From: Rhodospirillales bacterium
GTDB lineage: Bacteria > Pseudomonadota > Alphaproteobacteria > Reyranellales > Reyranellaceae
Direction of reading: 5' to 3'
DNA: 64,000 bases
NCBI GenBank assembly: GCA_016699855.1
Contig: CP064988.1
Location: 744,001 to 808,000 of the forward strand
Shown: piece after piece, positions 42,010 through 51,415 of the stretch
Position numbering within the stretch: the stretch's first letter is position 1
Layout of the letters: each line of letters opens with the position of its first letter
Position numbers and translations under genes: made by a program
The notes under the pieces: model-generated
Told to the model about the DNA's origin: nothing
The model's database searches: none
Seen by the model: only the letters and a program-made list of their open reading frames with translations

Positions 42010-43556
42010 ATGTCCATGAGTTCAAGCGCTCCCGCCGTCGACGCGGCGCAGGTCAGCCCCGGCGAGTCCTACTCGACCGGCCGCCGGGTGCTGATCCTCG
42101 TCATGGTCGTGCTGGGCTCGACCCTGTACGCGACCACCCTGCTGATCGCCTCGACGCTGCTGCCGCAGATGCAGGGCGCCATGTCGGCGACCCAGGACGA
42201 GATCGCCTGGGCGATGACCTTCAACATCCTGGCGACCGCCGTGGCGACGCCGATGACCGGCTGGCTGGCGGCCCGGTTCGGGCGGCGCGAGACGATGATG
42301 TGGTCGGTGTTCGCGTTCACCGTCACCACCTTCATGTGCGGCGCCGCCGAATCGCTGGAGACGCTCATCCTCTGGCGCGTCCTGCAGGGGGCGCTGGGCG
42401 CGCCGGTGATCCCGCTGTCGCAGACCATCCTGCTCGACAGCTTCCCCAAGCGGCAGGCCGGCTTCGTGACCTCGATCTTCGGCATGGCGGTGGTGATCGG
42501 GCCGGTGATCGGCCCCACCGTCGGCGGCATGCTGTCGGAGCTCTACGGCTGGCGCTGGGCCTTCTACATGATCGTCCCGGTCGGCATGGTCTCGTTCATC
42601 GGCCTGCGCCTGACGCTGCCGCGCGACGCGCCGACCGGACGCGTGGCGCTCGACTGGACCGGATTCCTGTCGCTGTCGGTCACGATCGCCTGCGTGCAGC
42701 TCGTGCTCTCGCGCGGCCAGCGGCTGGACTGGTTCGAGTCGCGCGAGATCGTCGTCGAGACCTTCGTCGCGGCGCTGGCCTTCTGGGTGTTCATCGCCCA
42801 CAGCCTCACGGCCAGCCGCCCTTTCCTCAACCTGCGCCTGCTGCTCGACCGCAAATACGCGATCGGCCTGACCCTCGTGCTGATCTACGGCATGGTGAAC
42901 TTCACCCCGATGGTGCTGCTGCCGCCGCTGCTGCAGCAGCACGCCGGCTTCCCCGACCAGCTCATCGGCGAGATCATCGCCGCGCGCGGCGTCGGCGCCA
43001 CGATCGGATTCTTCCTCGCGATCTTCGTCGGCCGGATCGATCCGCGGGTCGGCCTGGTCGGCGGCTTCACGCTGCAGGCGCTGTCCGGCTGGTGGCTGAT
43101 GGGGATCGACCTCAACGTCGACACCGGCACGCTGATGGCCAACAGCCTGGTGCAGGGCGTCGCCATCGGCGTGATCTGGGTGCCGCTGACGCTGGTGACG
43201 TTCTCCAACGTCGCGCCCGCCAACCTCGCCGAGGGCATGGCGGTCTACCATCTGCTGCGCAACATCGGCTCGAGCTTCTTCATCTCGCTGTCGATCGCCG
43301 AGATCGTGCGTACCACCGGCGCCAATTACAGCCGCATGACCGAGTTCCTGAACCCTACAACAGGGCGCTGGCGCTGCCGTGGGTGACCGGCGGCTGGGAC
43401 CCGGGCACGCTCCAGGGCCTCGCGCGGCTGTCGAAGGAGGTCGGCCGCCAGGCGGCGATGCTCGGCTACATCAACGCCTTCGGCTTCTACACGCTGTGCT
43501 CCGCGCTGGCGATCCCGCTGATCCTGCTGATCGGCGCCCGCGTCCGCGGCCGTTAG
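42010..43556 (+). CDS. emrB: EmrB-type DHA2 multidrug MFS transporter, frameshifted near its C-terminus
   Basis: A 14-helix DHA2 drug:H+ antiporter. Motif A (GWLAARFGRRETMM), motif C (GMAVVIGPVIGPTVGGML) and the long helix pairs are present. The frame starting at 42010 stops at 43386 after MTEFLNPTTGRW. The true ending (YNRALALPWVTGGWD ... ALAIPLILLIGARVRG) is in the next frame and stops at 43556. Adding one C in the run at 43353-43355 would give FLNPYNRALALP and restore about 515 residues. Without it, the last helix is lost. Divergent from marR-emrA; -10-like TACAAT lies only ten bases before the ATG, so the leader is very short. Confidence 0.85.
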
Positions 43557-43642
43557 GCGGATCGCCCCGGGGCCGCTCGCGGCGTGACAAACCCGGACGC
43601 CGCGGTATTCTCGATCCGGGCACGTGGCGACCGGAGGGGCAG

Positions 43643-44713
43643 ATGGATCGCGGAAGCAGCACGGGAAAAACCAGGCGCGGGGTCTTGGCGTCGCTCGGCG
43701 CGACGGCGGTCGGCGCGGCCGCCGGCCCGGCCTGGGGCCAGGCCGAGCCGCCCAAGCCCGCCCAGATCGTCGTCAACCATTCCGGCGGCTCGATGGGCTC
43801 GGCGATGCGCAAGGCCTTCTTCAACGGCTTCGAGAAGAAGTACGGCATCCGCATCGTCGAGACGAGCCCGGTCGATTTCGGCAAGCTGCGCGCCATGGTC
43901 GACTCGAAAAACGTCGAGTGGGACCTGACGGAGATCGGCGGCCAGGACGCGATCCGCGCCACCAAGATGGGCCTCGTCGAGCCGATCGACGACAAGATCG
44001 TCGACCGCTCGAAATACCCCGAGAAGGCGCGGACGTCGCACATCTTCGCGTCGTCCGTCTACACCACGATCATCGGCTACCGCACCGACGTGTTCAAAGG
44101 CGGCACCCATCCGAAGAGCTGGGCCGAGTGGTGGGACGTCAAGAAGTTCCCCGGCGCGCGCTCGATGCGCAACCACCCGACCGACAACCTCGAGTTCGCC
44201 CTGATCGCCGACGGCGTGCCGAAGGACAAGCTCTATCCGATCGACTTCGACCGGGCGTTCCGCAAGCTCGACCAGATCAAGCCGCACGTGACGGCGTGGT
44301 GGTCGACCGGCCAGCAGCCGGCGCAGCTCCTGCTCGACAAGGAGGTCGTGCTGGCGACCGGCTGGAACGGCCGCTTCTACGACATCATCAAGAAGGGCGC
44401 GCCGGTCGAGATCGAGTGGAACGAGGGCGCCCTCAAGCAGGGCAGCTTCGCCATCCCCAAGGGCGCCAAGAACCCCTACTGGGCGCAGAAGCTGCTGGCC
44501 GAGCTGTCGGTGCCGCAGCAGCAGGCGGTCTACGCCAGCGAGCTCGGGTACCCCGGCCTCAACCTCGAGGCGTTGAACTACGTCGACGCGAAGGTGAAGC
44601 CGTACCTGCCGACGCAGTACATCGACAAGCAGTTCTGGATCAGCGACGAGTGGTACGCCGAGAACGGCACCAAGGCGCAGGAGCTGTGGAACGCCTGGCT
44701 GCTGAAGAAGTGA
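43643..44713 (+). CDS. Polyamine/iron-type ABC transporter substrate-binding protein (system 2)
   Basis: A 356-residue periplasmic binding protein. A Tat-like signal (TRRGVLASLGATAVGAAAGPAWG) comes first. The mature part has IVVNHSGGSMGSAMRKAFFNGFEKKYGI, EWDLTEIGGQDAI and the SBP_bac family segment TGWNGRFYDIIKKGAPVEIEWN. GGAGGGGC precedes the ATG. It resembles PotD-type receptors but the cationic-ligand site wording differs from the potF at 15.8 kb, so the ligand may be another amino compound. It leads an ABC operon that runs into a DAO-family oxidoreductase gene, which suggests uptake plus oxidation of an amine. Confidence 0.88.
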   Translation: MDRGSSTGKTRRGVLASLGATAVGAAAGPAWGQAEPPKPAQIVVNHSGGSMGSAMRKAFFNGFEKKYGIRIVETSPVDFGKLRAMVDSKNVEWDLTEIGGQDAIRATKMGLVEPIDDKIVDRSKYPEKARTSHIFASSVYTTIIGYRTDVFKGGTHPKSWAEWWDVKKFPGARSMRNHPTDNLEFALIADGVPKDKLYPIDFDRAFRKLDQIKPHVTAWWSTGQQPAQLLLDKEVVLATGWNGRFYDIIKKGAPVEIEWNEGALKQGSFAIPKGAKNPYWAQKLLAELSVPQQQAVYASELGYPGLNLEALNYVDAKVKPYLPTQYIDKQFWISDEWYAENGTKAQELWNAWLLKK

Positions 44714-45774
44714 GCCAGGCCGTGGACGGACCCGCCTCCGGGTCCGCGGAGCTGCGTCTGGTCGACGTCGAGAAGCGGTTCGGCGCCGTCGCGGCGCTGG
44801 ACCGCGTGTCGCTGGAGGTCCGGCGCGGCGAACTGCTGACGATCCTCGGCCCGAGCGGATCCGGCAAGACGACGCTGCTGAAGGTGGTCGCCGGTTTCGA
44901 GACGCCCGACGCCGGCGACGTGCTGGTCGACGGGGTCGATTTCACGGCGCTGCCGCCGGCCAGACGCGGCATCGGCATGGTTTTCCAGAACTACGCGCTG
45001 TTCCCGCACCTCACCGTGCGGCGCAACGTGGCGTTCCCGCTGGAGATGCGCGACCGGCCGAAGGCCGAGATCGAACGCCGCGTGACGGAGGCGCTGGGAC
45101 TGGTCGAACTGGCGGGCTACGACGACCGCCTGCCGCGCCAGCTCTCCGGCGGCCAGCAGCAGCGCGTCGCGCTGGCCCGCGCCATCGTCTTCAATCCGCG
45201 CCTGCTGCTGCTCGACGAACCGTTCGGCGCCCTCGACCGCAAGCTGCGCGAGACCATGCAGCTCGAGGTCCGCCGCCTGCAGCGCCGGCTGGGCCTGACC
45301 ACGATCTTCATCACCCACGACCAGGAGGAGGCGCTGATCCTGTCCGACCGCATCGCGGTGATGGACAAGGGCTCGATCCGCCAGATCGGCGCGACGACGG
45401 ACATCTACGAACGCCCGGCGTCGGATTTCGTCGCCGACTTCGTGGGCGAGTCGAACCTGTTCCACGGCGTCGTCACGGCGCCCGGCGCGGTGACCCTGAG
45501 CGGCGGACGCGTGGTCAAGGCCCGCACCGACGCCGCGGTCGGCCGCGCGCTGGGCGTGCTGATGCGGCCGGAGCGCTTCTCCTCGACCGAGAACCCGTTC
45601 ACCGGCGAGGTGGTCGAGGCGGTCTATCTCGGCTCCTCGTTCAAGCTGCGGCTGCGATGCGAGGACGGCGTCGAGCTGATCGTGCGCCAGCCCGCCCGCG
45701 GCGCGCTGGCCGGCGTCGGCGCCCGCGTCACCGTCGGCATCGCCCCGGACGAGATCCATGTCTTCGACCGCTAG
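44710..45774 (+). CDS. ABC transporter ATP-binding protein (PotA-like, system 2)
   Basis: A 354-residue ATPase with Walker A GPSGSGKTT, signature LSGGQQQRVALARA, Walker B LLLLDEPFGALD, switch FITHDQEEAL and a C-terminal TOBE domain (VLMRPERFSSTENPFTGEVVEAVYLG). It starts at a GTG overlapping the stop of the binding-protein gene (GTGA). All motifs are intact. Sequence is clearly different from the potG copy at 16.9 kb, so the two importers are not a recent duplication. Confidence 0.92.
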   Translation: MSQAVDGPASGSAELRLVDVEKRFGAVAALDRVSLEVRRGELLTILGPSGSGKTTLLKVVAGFETPDAGDVLVDGVDFTALPPARRGIGMVFQNYALFPHLTVRRNVAFPLEMRDRPKAEIERRVTEALGLVELAGYDDRLPRQLSGGQQQRVALARAIVFNPRLLLLDEPFGALDRKLRETMQLEVRRLQRRLGLTTIFITHDQEEALILSDRIAVMDKGSIRQIGATTDIYERPASDFVADFVGESNLFHGVVTAPGAVTLSGGRVVKARTDAAVGRALGVLMRPERFSSTENPFTGEVVEAVYLGSSFKLRLRCEDGVELIVRQPARGALAGVGARVTVGIAPDEIHVFDR

Positions 45775-45782
45775 GCCCGGCC

Positions 45783-46613
45783 ATGGCTGAGGCGGTGCGC
45801 GCCGGGCGCTGGAACGGGCTGTGGCCGGCCGCGCCGGCGCTGGCGCTGCTGTTCTGCTTCTTCCTGTTCCCGGTCGCGCGCATGCTCGGCTTCAGCGTCG
45901 AGTCGGGCTCGCTCGAATGGTACGAGAAGGCGCTCGGCCAGGGACTGTACCTGCAGGTGTTCTGGCGCACCTTCGAGATCGCCGCCCTCGTCACCGCCAT
46001 CTGCCTCGTGATCGGCTATCCGCTCGGCTTCCTGCTGGCGACCACGACGCCGTTCTGGGCCACCCTCGGCTTCATCTTCGTGCTGCTGCCGCTGTGGACC
46101 AGCGTGCTGGTGCGCACCTACGCCTGGATGGTGCTGCTCGGCCGCAACGGCGTGGTCAACCGGACGCTGATCGACGCGGGCGTGATCACGGACCCGCTGC
46201 CGTTGCTGCACAATTTCACCGGCGTGCTGATCGGCATGGTGCACGTGCTGCTGCCCTACATGGTGCTGCCGATCTACGGCGCCGTGCGGCGGCTCGATCC
46301 GTCGGTCGTGGCGGCGGCGCAGGGCCTCGGCGCGTCGTCGTGGCGCGTGTTCTGGCGCATCTACCTGCCGCTCACCATGAACGGCATCTTCGCCGGCGGC
46401 GTGATCGTGTTCGTGCTGTCGCTGGGCTTCTACATCACGCCGGCCCTGCTCGGTGGCGGCCGGGTGATCATGATCGCGGTGCTGATCGAGCAGCAGGTGC
46501 GCGAGACGCTGAACTGGCAGTTCGCCGCCGCCCTGTCGGCGGTCCTGCTGGCCGCCACCTTCGCGGTCTACGCGCTGGCGCAGCGCTTCATGCGGCCGGA
46601 GCCGGCGTCGTGA
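45783..46613 (+). CDS. ABC transporter permease 1 (system 2)
   Basis: A 276-residue inner-membrane permease with six helices. After the first helix (ALALLFCFFLFPVARMLG) comes a short periplasmic loop, and the EAA motif is VVAAAQGLGASSWRVFWRIYLPLTMNG. LVRTYAWMVLLGRNGVVN and GFYITPALLGGGRVIMIAVLI are PotB/PotH-type. The ATG at 45783 is eight bases after the ATPase stop. It overlaps the next permease by 4 bases. Confidence 0.9.
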   Translation: MAEAVRAGRWNGLWPAAPALALLFCFFLFPVARMLGFSVESGSLEWYEKALGQGLYLQVFWRTFEIAALVTAICLVIGYPLGFLLATTTPFWATLGFIFVLLPLWTSVLVRTYAWMVLLGRNGVVNRTLIDAGVITDPLPLLHNFTGVLIGMVHVLLPYMVLPIYGAVRRLDPSVVAAAQGLGASSWRVFWRIYLPLTMNGIFAGGVIVFVLSLGFYITPALLGGGRVIMIAVLIEQQVRETLNWQFAAALSAVLLAATFAVYALAQRFMRPEPAS

Positions 46614-47395
46614 CCGGGCCCCGCGCCGCGCTGGTGGCCGTCTGCGCCGCCGTCTACCTGTTCCTGATGCTGCCGCTGCTGGTGGTGTTCCCGATCTCGC
46701 TGAGCTCGGCGCCGTACATGCAGTTCCCGCCGCCCGGCCTGTCGTGGCAGTGGTACGAGCGCTACCTCGACGATCCGCAATGGATCGACGCCACCGTCCG
46801 CAGCCTCTACGTCGGCGTCGCGACCATGGCTCTGTCGCTGGCGCTGGGCGTGCCGCTGTCGTTCAGCCTGGCGCGCGGGCTCTACCGCGGCCGCGCCCTG
46901 GTCGACCGCGTCACGATGGCGCCGATCGTCGTGCCGCACATCATCCTGTCCGTCGCGATCTACGGGCTGTTCGCCAAGCTCAAGATGATCGGCACGTGGT
47001 ACGGGCTGGTCATCGCCCACACGGTGCTGGCGCTGCCGTTCGTCGCGCTGGTCATGGTGGCCGGCCTGCGCGATTTCGACCGCACGCTGGAGCAGGCCGC
47101 CGCCGGGCTGGGCGCCGGCCGGGCGCGGGTGATGTGGCGCGTGACCCTGCCGCTGCTGCGCCCCAGCCTGGTGTCGGCGGGGCTGCTCGCCTTCATCAGC
47201 TCGTTCGACGAGGTCGTGGTGGCGCTGTTCCTGTCCGGCGCCAGCATGACGCTGCCCAAGAAGATGTTCGACAACATCATGATGGAGATCGACCCCACCA
47301 TCGCCGCGGTGTCGGTGATGCAGATCCTGCTGGTTTCCGTGGCGCTGTTCCTGGTCGGCCGGTTCGGCCGCGGGCTCGGCGCGGCGGCCCGTTGA
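46610..47395 (+). CDS. ABC transporter permease 2 (system 2)
   Basis: A 261-residue permease starting at a GTG that overlaps the preceding TGA (GTGA). It has six helices, FISSFDEVVVALFLSG and the EAA motif LEQAAAGLGAGRARVMWRVTLPLLRP, as in PotC/PotI. The ending LFLVGRFGRGLGAAAR is short. The FAD oxidoreductase begins 30 bases later and is probably cotranscribed. Confidence 0.9.
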   Translation: MTGPRAALVAVCAAVYLFLMLPLLVVFPISLSSAPYMQFPPPGLSWQWYERYLDDPQWIDATVRSLYVGVATMALSLALGVPLSFSLARGLYRGRALVDRVTMAPIVVPHIILSVAIYGLFAKLKMIGTWYGLVIAHTVLALPFVALVMVAGLRDFDRTLEQAAAGLGAGRARVMWRVTLPLLRPSLVSAGLLAFISSFDEVVVALFLSGASMTLPKKMFDNIMMEIDPTIAAVSVMQILLVSVALFLVGRFGRGLGAAAR

Positions 47396-47425
47396 CACCC
47401 GGTTCGCCGACGAAAGGATAGCGCG

Positions 47426-48751
47426 ATGGTCGACAGCGTCTTTCACAAGGACTTCAAGTCGATGCCGTGGTGGTGGGAGGCGTGGCATCCCTCCAACGAG
47501 CTGTCGCAGGACCCGCCGCTGAAGACCGACGTGCTGGTCGTCGGCGCCGGCTACGGCGGCCTCTCCACCGGGCTGGAGATCGCGCGCTCCGGCGGCGAGG
47601 TGACGGTGCTGGAGCGCGGCGATTTCGGCGTCGGCGCCAGCACCCGCAACGGCGGCGCCGTCAGCGGCGGCACGACCCTGGGCAAAGGCTTCTCGGGCAA
47701 GGGCGTGGTGGCGCCGGAGGAGTGGCAGCGGGTCATGTCGGCGATGCTGACCGACGCCGCCGAGTCGCTGACCCAGGTGCAGACGGTGATCGAGCGCGAG
47801 GGCATTGATTGCCACTGGCGCCTGGCCGGCCGCTTCGTCGGCGCCTACACGCCGCGCCACTACCGCGACCAGGCGGCCAAGCTCGGCGCCTACAACGACG
47901 CCGCCGGCGCCGGCACGCGCATGGTGCCGCGCGAGCGCCAGCGCGAGGAGATCGACACCGGCTACTACCACGGCGGCATGGTGGTCGACCGCTCCTGCCA
48001 GCTCCATCCCGCGCTCTACTACGGCGGCCTCCTGAAGGCCGCGCACCGCGCCGGCGTCAAGCTCTGCGCCAACACCGACGCCGAGCGCATCGAACGCAAG
48101 GCCGGCGGCTTCACGGTCCACACCAACAAGGGGCCGATCGAGGCGCGCGAGGTCGTCATCGCCACCAACGGCTACACCGGCGACGTCACGCCCAACCTCA
48201 AACGCCGGCTGGTGCCCGTGGCCAGCCACATCATCGCCACCGAGGAGCTGCCGGAGGATCTCGCGAAGAGCCTGATCCCCAAGGGCCGCACCATCAGCGA
48301 CACCAAGCGGGTGCTCTGCTACTACCGGCTCTCGCCCGACGGCAAGCGCGTGATCTTCGGCGGCCGCGCCCGCTTCACGCAGGTGCCGCCCGAGGTCAGC
48401 GCGCCGGTGCTGCACGGCTACATGGTCGACCGCTGGCCGCAGCTCAAGGACTACAAGGTCACGCACGCCTGGACCGGCAACGTCGCCTTCGCCTTCGACT
48501 ACCTGCCGCACATGGGCAAGGACGACGGCATGCACTACCTGATGGCGTGCAACGGAAGCGGCGTGGCGATGATGTCGTATCTCGGCTACCAGACGGCGCG
48601 CAAGATCGTCGGCGGCTCGAACGCCGCGGTCAACGCCTTCGACGGCCGCGAGTTCCCGACCATGGCGATGTACAACGGCGACCCGTGGTTCCTGCCGATG
48701 GTCGGCGCGTGGTACCGCACGCGCGACTGGTGGGACCGGCTCAACGCGTGA
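47426..48751 (+). CDS. DAO-family FAD-dependent oxidoreductase (PuuB-like), copy 1
   Basis: A 441-residue amine/amino-acid oxidase-type flavoenzyme. The Rossmann FAD motif is TDVLVVGAGYGGLSTGLEIARSGG, preceded by the N-terminal WWWEAWHP typical of gamma-glutamylputrescine oxidoreductase-like proteins. VATNGYTGD-like IATNGYTGDVTPNLKRRLVPV, GGRARFTQ and CNGSGVAMMSYLG follow. AAAGGATAG precedes the ATG. It ends the operon of ABC system 2, which suggests oxidation of the imported amine. A paralogue of the same length is at 51.4 kb. Confidence 0.9.
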   Translation: MVDSVFHKDFKSMPWWWEAWHPSNELSQDPPLKTDVLVVGAGYGGLSTGLEIARSGGEVTVLERGDFGVGASTRNGGAVSGGTTLGKGFSGKGVVAPEEWQRVMSAMLTDAAESLTQVQTVIEREGIDCHWRLAGRFVGAYTPRHYRDQAAKLGAYNDAAGAGTRMVPRERQREEIDTGYYHGGMVVDRSCQLHPALYYGGLLKAAHRAGVKLCANTDAERIERKAGGFTVHTNKGPIEAREVVIATNGYTGDVTPNLKRRLVPVASHIIATEELPEDLAKSLIPKGRTISDTKRVLCYYRLSPDGKRVIFGGRARFTQVPPEVSAPVLHGYMVDRWPQLKDYKVTHAWTGNVAFAFDYLPHMGKDDGMHYLMACNGSGVAMMSYLGYQTARKIVGGSNAAVNAFDGREFPTMAMYNGDPWFLPMVGAWYRTRDWWDRLNA

Positions 48752-48766
48752 GGCGTCGCGGCCGCG

Positions 48767-50212
48767 TCAGCGGCCGGATTTCTCGACGTTCCAGAACACC
48801 GTCGCGGCCGGCGGCCGCACCCAGCCCGTGGTGCGGACGCTGACGACCGAGGCCGAGTACCACTCGCCCAGCGGGAAGTGCGTGCCGACGGTCAGGGCGC
48901 GCGCCTGGATCTCCCCGGCGAGCCCTCCCGAGCTCGACAGGATGATGTTCCATCCCCGCTGGTCCGGCGGGTCGCGGCGCAGGGCGCGGGCGAGATGCGT
49001 CTGCCAGTCCATCGACAGCATCTCGACCTTGAAACCCGCGCGCTCCAGCTGCGCCTTGGCGACCGGCGCGAGGTTCGTCAGCGACGCGATGTCGGTGACC
49101 TGCAGCAGAATGATCGGCCTGCCGTCGTAGCCGGCCTCTTTGAGCAGCTCCCGCGCCTTGGCGGCGTCGCCGGAGAGGCGCCCCGCCGTCCCCGCGTCGC
49201 TCGCCAGCGGCGTGTCGCAGAGGAAGTAGGTCTTGCAGACGCGGTAGTACCGCGGATCGCCCACCGCCGCCTCGAGGAACGGCGTCTGGTCGAGCGCGTA
49301 GCCCAGCGCCTCGCGGATCTTGGGGTTGTCGAACGGCGGATGGAGCCAGTTCGGCCGCAGCGCGTACTGGCCGGGCAGGGCGCCGCGCAGCACGGTGACG
49401 GATTTGTCCTTCTCCAGCAGGGGCAGCAGCTCGTGCGTCACCGCCTCGACCACGTCGACCTCGCCGTTCTGCAGCGCGTTGACGGCGGTCTGCTGGTCGA
49501 CGATCGCCACCCACTCGACGCGGTCCAGTTTCACGACCTTGGCGCCGGCGAGCCCCGACGGCGCCTCCGCGCGCGGCGCGTAGGCGGGATTGCGGACGTA
49601 GACCACGCGCGCGCCCGGCCTCCATTCGTCGGCCTTGAAGATGAACGGGCCGGAGCCGACCGGATCCTTGATCTGCTGCGTGAACGGCGTGTCGGCGACG
49701 CGCTTCGGCATCATGAAGGGCACGGTGCCGCCGGGCTTCGCCAGCGTCTCCAGCACCATGCCGTAGGGCCGCCGCAGCTTCATGCGGATCGTCCGGGCGT
49801 CGACCGCCACCAGCTCCTCGATCTGGGCGAACAGCTTCTGCCCCATCGAATCCTTGCCGCCCCAGCGCCGCAGCGAGGCGACGCAGTCCTCGGCGGTGAC
49901 CGGCGCGCCGTCGTGCCACGCCAGCCCCGCGCGCAGCGTGAAGGTGTGGAGCGTGCCGGCCGCGTCGACGCTGTGGGTCTCGACCATCTGCGGCCGGGGC
50001 TTGAGGTCGGCGTCGAGCGCGTAGAGCGTGTCGTAGACCATGTAGCCGTGCGCCCGGCTGATCTGCGCCGACGCCCAGACCGGATCGAGGATCTTGAGGT
50101 CGGAGTGCATGACGATGCGCAGGGTCGACTGCGCCGGCGCCGCGATGGGCGCCATCGCCGCCGCCGCGGCGACGAGGACTCCGGACGCGATGGACAGAAG
50201 GCGGTTCCGCAT
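48767..50212 (-). CDS. Family-5 (peptide/nickel-type) ABC substrate-binding protein
   Basis: A 481-residue periplasmic binding protein with a Sec signal ending APIAAPAQS. SBP_bac_5 features are visible: LRIVMHSDLKILDPVWASAQISRAHGYMVYDTLY (in pieces), FTLRAGLAWHDGAPVTAEDCVASLRRW, DPVGSGPFIFK and ALGYALDQTPFLEAA. It is convergent with the DAO gene. No permease or ATPase of the dipeptide type is near, so it is an orphan receptor or works with genes elsewhere. It may be cotranscribed with the DUF2817 gene upstream (62 bases). The ATG at 50212 is chosen for the signal peptide. Confidence 0.88.
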   Translation of the reverse strand: MRNRLLSIASGVLVAAAAAMAPIAAPAQSTLRIVMHSDLKILDPVWASAQISRAHGYMVYDTLYALDADLKPRPQMVETHSVDAAGTLHTFTLRAGLAWHDGAPVTAEDCVASLRRWGGKDSMGQKLFAQIEELVAVDARTIRMKLRRPYGMVLETLAKPGGTVPFMMPKRVADTPFTQQIKDPVGSGPFIFKADEWRPGARVVYVRNPAYAPRAEAPSGLAGAKVVKLDRVEWVAIVDQQTAVNALQNGEVDVVEAVTHELLPLLEKDKSVTVLRGALPGQYALRPNWLHPPFDNPKIREALGYALDQTPFLEAAVGDPRYYRVCKTYFLCDTPLASDAGTAGRLSGDAAKARELLKEAGYDGRPIILLQVTDIASLTNLAPVAKAQLERAGFKVEMLSMDWQTHLARALRRDPPDQRGWNIILSSSGGLAGEIQARALTVGTHFPLGEWYSASVVSVRTTGWVRPPAATVFWNVEKSGR

Positions 50213-50274
50213 GTTGGCGCTCCCCGATCGCCGCGCCGCGCGCGACGTTGAACCGATCGATCCGCCGGCGCGGA

Positions 50275-51375
50275 TCACGAATCCGTCGCGACGGCGTCGC
50301 CGAGGCCGTTGACCGTCTGGATCGCCAGCGCCCGGAACTGGCCGAGGACCATCCCCTTCCAGTCGTCGAAATCCGCGTAGAAGGCGTCGCGCACGGCGCG
50401 GCGGACCGCGGCCGCCGTCTCCGGCGCGGCGTCGGGATGTCCGGACAGCCACGCCTCGCCGCGCAGCGCGCCGCGCACCACCAACGACGGAAACGTGCCG
50501 TACTCAAGCGTCGTAAGCGTGGTCCGCGCCCACGGGCATTCCTGCGCCGCCGTCGGCGTGATGTGGCCGATCGTGCGCGGCGACACCGAGTCCGGCGCCG
50601 AGCTCAGGATCAGGTCCCGCCCCCACCACGTCAGCGCGCGCCGCGTCGTCGCCTCGTCGTAGGAACCGAAGATCTTTTCGCCGTGACCGTAGGGCCCGAG
50701 GCCGGTGTGCACGTCGATCCACGCGATGTGCCGGCGTCCCGCGCCGTGCCGGCGCAGAATCGCGCGCACCGTGTCGTTGCTCCACGCCGGCTGGACCCCG
50801 CCGTAGAACAGCCCGTGCGGCCGCGACACCTGGCCGCCCGAGACGCCGTAGCGCGCCGCGTCGCCGAGCCTGGCCATCTCGGCGGCCAGCCGCGCCTCCC
50901 CGTCGGCCGCCGGCGGCCACGACTCCGGCACCAGCAGCGGATGCAGCGCCTCGTACACCGCGTTGACCTGCGGCGGCGCCGTGAAATCCCGGAAGTTCCG
51001 GTTGATGTCGATATTGTCCTCGTTGGTCCGGCGAAGGTGCGAGAAGCCGTGCGGATTGACCGCGTGCACCAGCAGGATCGCGACGCCGCGGTCCAAGGCG
51101 CGCCGGCGCAGCAGGTCGTCGTCCAGCAGCGCGAGCTGGCACCCCGACCCCGCGAACCCTTCGACGCCGTGCGTGCCCGAGCTGACGATCAGCAGCGCCG
51201 GCGCGTCGCCCGCGCCGATCAGCGCTGTGTCGGTCGCGAGCTCCTCGCCCTCCGCGCCGGGGCCGCGCGGATTGACGTGCGACTCGACGGCGTAGCCGCC
51301 GGCGCACGCCGCCTCGAGGAACCGCGTCCGCGCCCGTCCGTAGGTCGCGGAGAAGAAGGCGGCGGCGATCGTCAT
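50275..51375 (-). CDS. DUF2817 (M14-like) metallopeptidase-fold protein
   Basis: A 366-residue protein of the DUF2817 family, related to zinc carboxypeptidases. Predicted zinc ligands are His and Glu in SSGTHGVEGFAGSG and His in IDVHTGLGPYG; other family parts are LLVHAVNPHGFSHLRRTNEDNIDINRNF (in pieces) and LEYGTFPSLVVRGAL. GGGAG precedes the ATG at 51375. No signal peptide is seen, so it acts in the cytosol, perhaps on a peptide or amide imported with the family-5 receptor encoded downstream. Substrate unknown. Confidence 0.85.
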   Translation of the reverse strand: MTIAAAFFSATYGRARTRFLEAACAGGYAVESHVNPRGPGAEGEELATDTALIGAGDAPALLIVSSGTHGVEGFAGSGCQLALLDDDLLRRRALDRGVAILLVHAVNPHGFSHLRRTNEDNIDINRNFRDFTAPPQVNAVYEALHPLLVPESWPPAADGEARLAAEMARLGDAARYGVSGGQVSRPHGLFYGGVQPAWSNDTVRAILRRHGAGRRHIAWIDVHTGLGPYGHGEKIFGSYDEATTRRALTWWGRDLILSSAPDSVSPRTIGHITPTAAQECPWARTTLTTLEYGTFPSLVVRGALRGEAWLSGHPDAAPETAAAVRRAVRDAFYADFDDWKGMVLGQFRALAIQTVNGLGDAVATDS

Positions 51376-51415
51376 CCATTCGCTCCCGTCACGATGGCGC
51401 CGGCTGCCCGCGGCG

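Noticed and set aside
42000..42012. Leaderless emrB transcript from the TACAAT at 42000
   Set aside because: No acceptable -35 is present at the right distance, so the start site cannot be argued from sequence.
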